From positions 82,761,073-82,825,072 of the forward strand of contig NC_079149.1 in NCBI RefSeq assembly GCF_945859685.1: a DNA stretch of 64,000 nt, read 5' to 3'. This document shows, piece by piece, positions 35,720-44,793 of this stretch. Under the pieces are notes generated by a model, which saw nothing but the letters and a program-made list of their open reading frames with translations, was not told the origin of the DNA and did not search any database. A program made the position numbers and the translations under genes. The first letter of the stretch is position 1. Each line of letters begins with the position of its first letter. The stretch comes from Eupeodes corollae. Lineage: Eukaryota; Arthropoda; Insecta; Diptera; Syrphidae.

Positions 35720-37100
35720 CTGCTAAGAGTATTAATGATAGAACAAAGAAATTAATGACAAAAGTTTAAGAGATGTTGGATTACCTTCTCGGAATCGCGT
35801 TGTCAGAACTTGTCAATTCAAATGTACCCAAGTCAGTGGCAGATCAAAAAATAGCGTACAATGTTATAAATGCAGTCTGGAAAATAACAGTAGTCAGCTA
35901 TTTTATTGGAAGCGCCCAGTGGCACGGGTAAAACCTTTCTTGACAGTTTGGTATTGTCAAATGTACGATTATCCGGAAGAAAAGCACTAACAGTTGCATC
36001 GTCAGGAATTACTGCAAACCTATTAAATGATGGGAAAACAGCTCAATCTATGTTTAAATTACCGCTGGCTTTATCTTTAGATCAACAGTCTTTATGTTCA
36101 ATCCTTAAAAATGGTCCACAGGGAAAGCCATCAGCCGTAGAGAGCCATGGAGCTCATGTAAAAGCAGTGGACCACATATTAATTAAGATATAAAAAACTA
36201 ACTTTTGTTTTCGCTGGAAACTTTCGCCAAACTCTATCAGTTGTAAGAATAGGTACACGTGCCCACGTTATTGAACCTTTCCTCAAATCATCACCTTTGT
36301 GGCTATCAATAAAAACTCTCAATTTTAGCACGAATATAAGATCGCATTTATGCAATAACCGCGGTGGTAATTTCTCAGAAAATATACTTAAATTAGGAGA
36401 CGGACAATTTACTACTCCAATTGCAAACAGCTCCCAAGTACTGTTGGATATTGAATTGGCTCAAACTGTTCACAGTCTAGAAATTCTTATAGACACAATC
36501 TATTCCGATATCAACAATCATACAGTAAGAAATTTCCATTGTCACCCAGAAACGACTCAGTAAATGAGATAAACAAAATTGTTTTTGAAAAAGTACCAGG
36601 TGATTTTAAATGTTACAAATCTCTTCACACCGTGTGCAACATCGAAGATGTTGAGGGAATTTAAACACAGCAATGTTTAAATTAACTCAATCCTGCTGGC
36701 TTGCCACCTCATGAAGTAAAATTAAAAACAGGTACGTCTGTTATGCTTTTAAGAAAATTAAGCCCTCCCAATATGTGTAATGGTACAAGACTATTGATAA
36801 AAGAATTAAGAGATAATGTGATTGTAGCAACTATCATTACGGGTGTCGTGGCCGGTCAGCTTACACATGTTCCGCGGATCTCAATGATACCAACTGATTT
36901 GCCCATATCTTTTTAAAAGTTGCAATTTCCTATCCTTTGCCCTAAAAATAAATAAATCCCAGGGATAATATTTTCCATAATTGGTATCGAATTAAGGAAA
37001 GAGTGGCACTTTTCCGAATAGGATCTCCTGAAAATCAATTTATTTATATTGACGCAAAGGAAACAAATAATTTCAGCAGACTTTTATTTACATAACCGTT
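35720..37100 (+). pseudogene. Helitron PIF1-type helicase remnant
   Basis: The C-terminal helicase of a rolling-circle Helitron. Motif I (Walker A) reads EAPSGTGKTF (about 35909-35938) and is followed by RKALTVASSGITANLL. FAGNFRQTLSVV (about 36207-36243) matches the GDFRQ helicase block. The last part has NMCNGTRLLIKEL and GQLTHVPRI (36701-36916), LKINKSQG (about 36940-36963) and an ending like FIYIDAKETNN near 37050-37080. Stops at 36191, 36561 and 36661 break it. The Rep (HUH) endonuclease domain expected upstream is not visible, so this copy is truncated. I could not locate the TC start or the hairpin-CTRR end by eye. Confidence 0.8.
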
Positions 37101-37452
37101 AAAAGATTGGCACAATGTTGCAGAATTGAAGCTTTTAGCTTTTCAAGTCCAGCAGCTTAGTTTCATACATGGATAAATCAAGTGAGCTCAACGGCCATAC
37201 AATTTCTGCGTTACAAGAAATGAATTGACAAGTTTCACCGTCTTGCTGGAACCAAGTAGGTCACATAGCACATAAATGTACAGAGTATAGAGAACACAGC
37301 ACCTTGAGCGACTAGACTATGTAAGGTGATAACAACACAAGACAATAATACAAGACAGAAGGACAGAAGAAAAAGAACAACCGACAGAATGAACACATGA
37401 AAACAGCACGCGGTAGGTTCCAAGACGGTCCCCGTCTGTGTACTAACCACGC
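37101..37452. other. Unassigned stretch
   Basis: No element recognised. It could contain the 3' end of the Helitron. A minus-strand frame at 37235-37450 is Leu/Val/Cys-rich and unrecognised. Confidence 0.3.
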
Positions 37453-37768
37453 TTAAGGCCCAACTATAATAGTCTTAACCGAAAGTAAGCTAATGTCAAA
37501 ACCGAACGAAAAGTTATCAGAAGTTATTGTCAAAACAAAAAGCGTTAATAATGTATTCAAGTAACTTAAGCAACTTTGACATTTGCAAATTTGCATTTGC
37601 TTAAGCTCAAGCCTTTTAAATGGCTCTTGCGTAATTGCGCGAAAGTTAGCGAAATTTAACGAAACTGAGCAGAATGTCTTTTATGGTTAGTTACATATAA
37701 GGCTGCGTATTGGATCGGTCCCTTAAGCTGGCTTAAGCTCGGTTAAGTCTATTATAGTTGGGCCTTTA
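37453..37768. mobile_element. MITE of PIF/Harbinger type
   Basis: A 310-bp non-coding element (37456-37765) with inverted ends. The left end starts AGGCCCAACTATAATAGTCT and the right end, on the other strand, starts AGGCCCAACTATAATAGACT, with one mismatch over about 27 bases. It is flanked by TTA on both sides (37453-37455 and 37766-37768). A three-base TWA duplication is the signature of PIF/Harbinger transposases. The interior has further GCTTAAGC-type inverted steps near the right end and no open frame. The near-perfect ends suggest recent activity. Confidence 0.85.
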
Positions 37769-38439
37769 GAGTTTTCCTTTCACATAATTCTGCTCACCCA
37801 GACTCGTTTAACAGCTGTCTGCATCGTTCGCTCTTAACCGTTCCGTCAAAAAACAAAGGACCAATGACACATCCACAGCCTTATTTCTTAAAATTCTTTC
37901 TATTTTTTTACCCACTCTGTACAAAAATTACTCTAATGATTAATACGCTGATTATTTCAGTCTAAAACATGTATTCACCATATAACCACTTAACAAATTT
38001 TTTTAAAAACGCTTGAAAACAGGGCAAGACATGAAAAACCAAGAACATGAACCTTATGTGAACAGCAGTTACGTCAATAGGGCTATTGCTGATGGCCTTA
38101 CATAGTTAAAAATGTTGGAGTAAGTATTTTTAAATATAAGATTTGTGTCACGTTAGGATATTTCAAAAACATTTTTCAAAAAGAGGATGGTTTGCGACCC
38201 ACACTAATAACTTCCCATCCGGTCTGTCGATTTGTCTTGCTTTAAAGTTTGTAGGTTTTCGGATTGGGTTAAAAAGTTGTCAGTTGAATTATTCTTAAAA
38301 ATTTTAAAATTACCAACAATATTTTTCATATAAAGAAATTGATGAGTTTTGGAAGTTTAGTTTTGTAAAAAAGATAGTTGAAAACAAATGTGTACTAATT
38401 TAAGTAGCATTTCTTAAATTTTTACAAACTGCATCAATA
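37769..38439. other. Unassigned stretch
   Basis: AT-rich sequence without a supported gene. Its right part grades into the repeat array. Confidence 0.35.
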
Positions 38440-39080
38440 AAATTAATTTGAGAGATTTGAGAGAGAGAGAACATAAATTTTTACCAAATTTGCGTGCTAT
38501 TTCTTGTAGACCTTATTTTTTTATGAGAAAACAGACTGTTGTTTTTTTATAAACAAAACTACTGAATATCAAAAACAATATTTCTCGTGAAGTAAAAAAT
38601 TTGAAGACAATATTTTTAATTTTTGATAGCTATTTGAGTCAAAAGTAAATTTTTATCAAGTTTTAGTATTGTTTTTTGGCAGGTTTTTTTTTTTTTTGTT
38701 TAAACTGTCAATACGATTTTTCTCCAAATTTTACTGAAAGTTGACAACAATATTTTTTAAAAGATAAAAGTAGTTTAAAGCCTTAAAGTTTTGAAAAGAC
38801 ATTTGAGTCTAAAATCAATTTTTACCAACTTTTGTTAAATTTTCTTTTATGTTTTTATTTTCTGTAAAAAAAACTGTCAATTAGATTTTTCTCAAAATTT
38901 TATCGAATTTTAAAAGCAATATATCTTATATAAGATAAAATACGTTGGCAGTCATAATCTCAATTTTTGGAAAAGATATTTGAGTTCAAATTCAATTTTT
39001 ACTAACATTGAGTAGTGTTTTTTAGGTTTTTATTTTTAATAAAAAAAAACTCTCAATTCGTTTTTAATTAAAAACGTCTT
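38440..39080. repeat. ~170-bp repeat array, locus 2
   Basis: Units start with ATTTGAGTC or a variant at 38632, 38801 and 38978 (spacing 169 and 177), with an earlier partial unit from about 38465. Each runs: AATTTTTACCAACTTT, a T/G-rich GTTTTTTAGGTTTTTATTTT, AAACTGTCAATTCGATTTTT, CTCAAAATTTTA and AACAATATTTCT. The same unit in worn form is at 25900-26830. The units are non-coding. Confidence 0.65.
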
Positions 39081-39128
39081 ATACAAATTTTCTCATCTTT
39101 TGGTTTATGCGCATCTTACAGTGAAACA

Positions 39129-39377
39129 ATGAACTATGAAGCAGCAGCAGTTTTCAGTCGCTCACCTCACATTTTATCACCAGAATGTGGTACATTTCTT
39201 CAATACGTTGCAGACAATGCTGATATTAATGTAAATACTTTGGATGGTAATAATACACTTTATATAATGGGTATTATACAAAAATACACCGAGTGCACTA
39301 CCTCACAGGTGGTGTGGAAATGTGTGCATATTATTTTGAACATAACTCTTACAATCGCGATATCTCAGGAACGGTGA
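39129..39377 (+). CDS. Unrecognised frame with a conserved-looking motif, probably a transposon fragment
   Basis: An 82-codon frame whose middle reads TFLQYVADNADINVNTLDGN. The alternation of Asp and Asn (ADNADINVNT) looks like selected protein rather than chance, and I have the impression of similar strings in unnamed arthropod proteins, but I cannot name the family. The frame becomes unconvincing after about residue 58. It lies immediately right of the 170-bp array, and the following DNA (39380-39870) shares phrases with 26740-26830. It may therefore belong to that larger repeat. Confidence 0.35.
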   Translation: MNYEAAAVFSRSPHILSPECGTFLQYVADNADINVNTLDGNNTLYIMGIIQKYTECTTSQVVWKCVHIILNITLTIAISQER

Positions 39378-40099
39378 TACTTAGAAAAAAAATCATTAGG
39401 ACCATTTTTGTAGAGAATTTTGAGATATACAAATTCGGTCTCATGTATTTTTGTCATAAAACTTACCGTTTTTGAGAAAAATCCAAAAAACCTAAAATGT
39501 TGACCTTTGACCCCGAATAACTTTTTAAGCTCGCATGGGATTGATGGGGACTTTTCAATTTTTATTCCTTAGGGTAAACCCAAGGTCTCCACCAAAATTT
39601 TGCTCTGTCGCAATTTTTGTTATTTCAATTGTCTAAATTGACCGGACTATCTCTTCTGCTTCTTGAGCTATGGACGACGAAAAACGTCGCGAACGTACGG
39701 AGGACGTACGGATGCACAGACATCTTTCTAAAAATCTTTTATTTCGACGACTAAGACCTTGAAACATCTAGAAATGTCAACATTTTCAATTTGAACAATC
39801 GGACCCATTACGACAATATCCTATGGGAAGTTGAAAATATATTAATTTTAGAATCTGTAAAACAGAAACGATTAATATTTAATAAAAAGGATTCAAATAT
39901 TGCATTAATCATTAAAATTTAATACAGAACCATTTAAATTTGAATACTTTTTTATTAAATGCAGATTGTACTGAATTTGATGTTTGACTTTGTTAAGTTC
40001 AAATACATTTTGTATAATTATTTTAATATTTTCGAGACATTGGATTTTTACAATTTTTATGTTGTCATCATATGTAACCCCAAAATAAAGGCCTTTTTT
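39378..40099. other. Repeat-flank sequence
   Basis: Non-coding. It contains GGACGACGAAAAACGTCGCG and AATCGGACCCATTACGACAA, ATATCCTATGGGAAGTTGAA near 39670-39840. The last blocks have worn counterparts at 26770-26810 and 55830-55880 (CGACAAGATCGATACAATAA, ATGGGAAGTTAA), which marks a dispersed family. Confidence 0.45.
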
Positions 40100-40315
40100 T
40101 TAACTTAATTTATTTTATAATCTACAAAAGATTTAGCTTCATTGTTAATAAAAATGAATACTTTTTGCAGCAAATGGGGCTGTATGGCAGCACTAACGTC
40201 CAAAATATTTTCTTTCAAGGCATCAAGTGTCTCTTGGTCATCTTTGTAGACAAGCGACTTAACACAGCCCCACACCATATAGTCCAGCGGTGTTGAGTAG
40301 TACCATCTTTGATGC
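40100..40315 (-). pseudogene. Mariner/Tc1-like transposase, C-terminal fragment
   Basis: On the minus strand the frame reads YYSTPLDYMVWGCVKSLVYK then DDQETLDALKENILDVSAAI. This matches the DLTPLDYxLWG block and the following helix of IS630-Tc1-mariner transposases. The usual catalytic Asp before LTPLD is lost (YYS in place of CDL), so the copy is dead. Only the last 70 or so residues remain. It is a different copy from the plus-strand mariner at 47561. Confidence 0.6.
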
Positions 40316-40499
40316 TACGCTTGGTGTTAAATATACGCGGTTTGCAAGCTTTGTGCAGGAGTACGTCTGTTTATTATGATATGGCAAATCAAACTGAGCA
40401 CATAATATCAGGCCACAGCGGGCTAATAGCCAATTCCAAAGAAAGTATTACTTTAAATTTATTTACAAAATCCAAAGAAGAACATGACATGAACAGATA

Positions 40500-42490
40500 G
40501 CTTTTTCGAAAAAAAAAGTCTTATAGCTCCTTTAATATTGGACATAAATCGATAAAGTGAATAATGTTTCGGTTCACTCCCAAATTGTATAAGGAGCAAA
40601 TATTAACCACATCGTTTCTGTGTGGCATGCAATTTAGGTTAAGAAGTTCACCTCTTACTTTAAAAATATTTCCAATAGTTTTTCTTGAAAAATCGAGCCT
40701 AAAATAATTATGTTCATTTAGATTATAGTTAAGTTTCGAATAAATGTCCCTTTCCGTAGATGTTTCGCCTTTTCTGTGAATGTGTTCCTTTATATTTCAT
40801 CGATCGATTGGATAGCCTCGTACAATGCTTTTTTCATCTGGGGACCAGTACATCCATTCAGTTCTAGAATAATACCACAATTTGCAGCAAGATCAATCCA
40901 ATCCTTGTAGAATCCAGTTTTTCGCCGATGACACTTCTCAACATAATATTTGGCAATTGCTTTCGGTCCATATTAATCACGTGTATCAAATAGTCTGCGC
41001 TCAGCTTCAATTTTGATGCAAAGAGTGCCGATAGCCCTGTTTCCAAATGATACATATACTTAGGCAAGGTTAGAGGGAGGAGAAATACTTTTCTAAGGAA
41101 GAATCGAAGCAAATTTTCAACAATTTCGTATTTCCGAACATCACAGATCTGTGTTCCATAAAACAGAACTCCTTTTGCAGTTGCGTTAAAAATTTCATAT
41201 TTGGCGTTTGTTAATATGTTGTTATTATTGAAAATTTTCTTCCAGTTCGAGCAAATAGCCGTTCTAGAAGCTGGCTTTGAGGTGTTTGTCCATATTCAAA
41301 CTAAACGTGAGAGTTATTCCCAGATGAACATACGCCATCATATCTCCAGTTTGTTCCTCTTGCACCTTGACTTGCACCATTTTGGAATACCATTATCTTA
41401 GATTTTGCAGAATTTACTTTCAGTCTCCATTTTTTACAATAATCATATAGCCTATTGATCATAAGCTGCAGTGAAGCTGGAGACTCTGCCAAAATGACAA
41501 TGTCATCAGCATACATAACTACTTTTATTTTTAAGCTTTCAAATTCCACTCCACAAGGAAGCCAACCAACCAAGTCATCAAGAAATAACGCAAATAACAT
41601 TGGGCTGAGATTGCATCCTTGAAGTAATCCTCGATTTATTTGGATCTGTTTTAATTTGCCACATCTATTATGAACGCTAACTGTCGTTTGATTGTAAAGT
41701 TTTTCCAGTGCTTTGACAAACTTGGATGATACATCTAAGTTATAAAGTTTATAGAACAGCGTTTTTCTGTTAACTGGATCAAATACAGCTTTCAAGTCAA
41801 CAAAAAAGGTATAACGGTTAGCATTACGATTGAGTTTGCTATTATGCATCCAAGAATAAAAATGTTATCGGCTGTATACCCTTTTCGAAATTTGGACTGG
41901 TACTCGCTCAGTTTGTTGTTTAAATTTACCCGGTTAATAAGCCTTCTATTTAGTATTGAAGTGCAAATCTTCAAACTTGCATTAAGAAATATAGTTTGCT
42001 TGGTCGTTTGGGTCACCTTTTTTAAGTATTGGCTATATAATAGCCTCATCGAAGAAATCGGGATGTACAGCAAAACTAAAGATGATATTGAATGCTTGCG
42101 CCAGTTTTTGCTTAAATTCGGTGGAAGTATATTTGAAGAACTCTGCAGGAATCCCGTCTGTGTTAGCTGCTTTGCCATCTTTAAGCGACTCTAGTAGCCT
42201 TTCTACTTCCAAAACTGTTATCTGCTCATCAAAGATATCATCTTCGGTAAGTGGTGTCGCATAAATCCATACTAGTTGTTCCGAAGAGATATTTAGCAAT
42301 CCTGAAATATCTAATCTTAAGTCCTACAGAGAAATGCTGGTATTCTTAGTTTCTTCTTCATTTCCGTTTATTGTTCTTGTTAGTTTCCAAAACTCCGCGG
42401 TGTCTGATACAAAGATAGTTGACCATCTTAAAAACTAGCGTAAGCTGTTATTAAGTGTTCTTTCTTCCTCCTGTATGTTTCTGTCTTGTA
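40500..42490 (-). pseudogene. LINE G: reverse transcriptase with C-terminal Cys/His region
   Basis: Minus-strand LINE. From 5' to 3': DTAEFWKLTRTIN (about 42390), LTEDDIFDEQITVLEVERLL and KAANTDGIPAEFFKYTS (42033-42299), SLKICTSILNRRLINRVNLN (41792-42178), YTFFVDLKAVFDPVNRKTLF (motif A) and QINRGLLQGCNLSPMLFALF, VVMYADD (motif C) in one frame at 41301-41849. The thumb is LRFFLRKVFLLPLTLPKYM (40864-41112). The last part (40505-40670) has NICSLYN and HFIDLCP, a worn Cys/His motif. The palm is unusually well kept for this window. Related fragments are at 51650 and 57160/59036. The clade is not certain. Confidence 0.8.
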
Positions 42491-44543
42491 TTACTGTTTG
42501 TTACGAATCGGTCTTATTTCAATTGGCTTTATTTCACGGCACCTATCGTTTCGGTCTTGGTAACTATAAAAAAGCGTATCACATAAACGTATCAAACGTA
42601 ATTTAATGTAGTAACCTATTCAACCATAATGTTTAAGCGGATGACAAAAGGTGCTCCAATACGCGATTCAGAATAAAATTGTCCTTTCAGATAAAAAATA
42701 TAATTGAAGGGCAAATCTCCTTTAAAAATAAAACCATAAGTAGAACTTGAGGGGTCTGTTTTAGCTATCATTGAAATCAATCCGGAAATATTTCTAAATG
42801 GATGTTTCACTGCGTTTCATTTTGGTAAGAAGTGAAAATTACATTCTGATTAATTGAAAATCACACAAAATTTTTGTGCGCAGTAATTTTTATTTTTCTA
42901 TTCTTCGGATGGAAATTTATTTTCCTGAAGATCTAACACTTTTATGTTCAATTGATTGGTTTTCCAATTTCACACAATTCGAATGACAGATTGCTGTTAG
43001 TAAACAGTTTTCGACAGATTTCAATCAGATTTTCAATGACAAATAAAATATTCCAAAAATTGGTTTTAATGATAAAAACCAATGAGAGCTATAACTGGTC
43101 CCTAAGCCGAATAAAAATTCTGTGCCTCGCGAAAGATTTAAAAACTCAGTTTTAACTTTCCAAACGCAAAATCGGCTAAATGGAGCAAAAAGAGTATCCC
43201 TTATCCTTTAAATGGCTATTTCCTTATACAACAAGCTTTCATAATTTGAAAATTTTAATTCTCTCCTTTATATTATTCCCTTGTACCACAAAACATAAGT
43301 CAATATTATATAAAAATAGAAAAGAGGTAATATTTGTATTCCTTTTCCATTAACAGCAATCATTAACTGCCGCTAAAAAAGGCTTAAAAAGGCTCTTGCA
43401 TTAATTGGCAAGGAGTGTTTGTGTTTAATAAAAAAGCATACAAAATCAATTAGCGACCGTATGCACATTAACCATTCAACAACGTTTATTCGGCTCGTGG
43501 TAAAAACACCAACACCACACCACCGCAACGCACTTGACGTCCGTCAATTCCTTAGAGAAAACCTACGTTTTGAGGCACAGGCACGATGCACGTCGACAAC
43601 GACGAGCGACCGACGTTCATCGTCATCTGTGGGCATGAGTACTCAACATTAAATATTTACAAAGCACATAGCCAAAACCAAGATCAACCCATATAAGTTC
43701 CAAGGAAAATAACCATTACTGACAGCCAGTCATGTAAGGTACAAAATGCAAGTAACAATTTATTAAATTATGGACACGTGCACACTTTTCCCAGAGCAGA
43801 GCCCATCACAGTTGCAATGATGATAAAAGTCTAAAATTATCAAGCAACAACTTCGAGTTAGTATTTATTTAAACTAACAAGTGCATACAAGGCAAAGGCA
43901 CATCAGAAATATAATCCTTGCAGCATTGAAGCGAGAAGCACAGCATCCAACCACCTAATTCCAGTGATATTTTGAAGTCCCAAGGTAGATACATGCACCG
44001 CACGTGACTTAGACTACACACTGAATTATTTGCTAACATAGTTTGTGATGAATACAAAGAAGGGATGTAGACAAACCCTTAAATCATGTACATTTTTCAG
44101 AAAAACAACAAAGGATTCTTTGCAGTAAATGAGAGAGATTTGTTTGTTTGTAGAATTGTATGAATATCTTACAATAATAGGCTATTTTAGGCTTTAAGGA
44201 AGAAAAAGGTAGCTTTTCGCATCCTTGATGAGCTTTCATCCGCACTGGTGCTGTGAGATTAAGTGACATGAACACAGTAGACAAGAATTCAAAATGCAGG
44301 CCTTGATTCTTTGATTTTTATAACTGAAGTGAATTGTGATATGCAATTATGTATGTATGTATGTACGAAAATTTAGCTTTTATTATAGAGTTAATTTTTG
44401 GTTTCGGCTATAGAATCTGATAGCGGGAGCTTTTAATTTTTCTCCCCGGCAGGTCCGCGTCCGTTGATACCAATGTTCTAACGGTATATCTATTTTCCGG
44501 TTTCAAAAGTATAGGGCTGGAATTCAACACCTGCCAAACTAAG
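42491..44543. other. Unassigned stretch
   Basis: No supported gene. 43490-43640 is less AT-rich and reads on the minus strand as MPTDDDERRSLVVVDVHRA before a stop. This is not a family I know. An (ATGT)n run lies at 44350-44364. Other small frames lack motifs. Confidence 0.35.
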
Positions 44544-44793
44544 TTGTTACTTACTTAGTTACTTAAGGTGGCGCTACAGTCCTGTGTGAACTAGGGCCTC
44601 ACCCAACAAACTTCTCCATCTATCTAGGTCCCTAGCTTGAGCGCCCCACCTGATCCGCGGTCTTCCTCTACTGCGCTGTTCTGTGCGTGTGGATTCGAAA
44701 ACTTTCCGGGCCGGAGCATTGGTTTCCATGAGCTCTACTCGACCCAGCCATCTTAGTCGTTGGACTTTTACCCTTCTGGCTAAGTCTACGTCG
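44544..44793 (-). pseudogene. RTE LINE copy 2, 3' part (split by Transib)
   Basis: Minus-strand 3' end of an RTE LINE: VQRLRWLGRVELMETNAPAR, KVFESTRTEQRSRGRPRIRW (44574-44798), then the 3' non-coding end with TTAAGGTGGCGCTACAGTCC (44563-44582 as printed) and a (TTAC)n-like tail at 44548-44564. The RTE sequence breaks at GTCGC (44790-44794) where the Transib begins. It resumes at 47226. Confidence 0.85.

Noticed and set aside
41844..42264. 116- and 60-codon plus-strand frames
   Set aside because: Antisense to LINE G.
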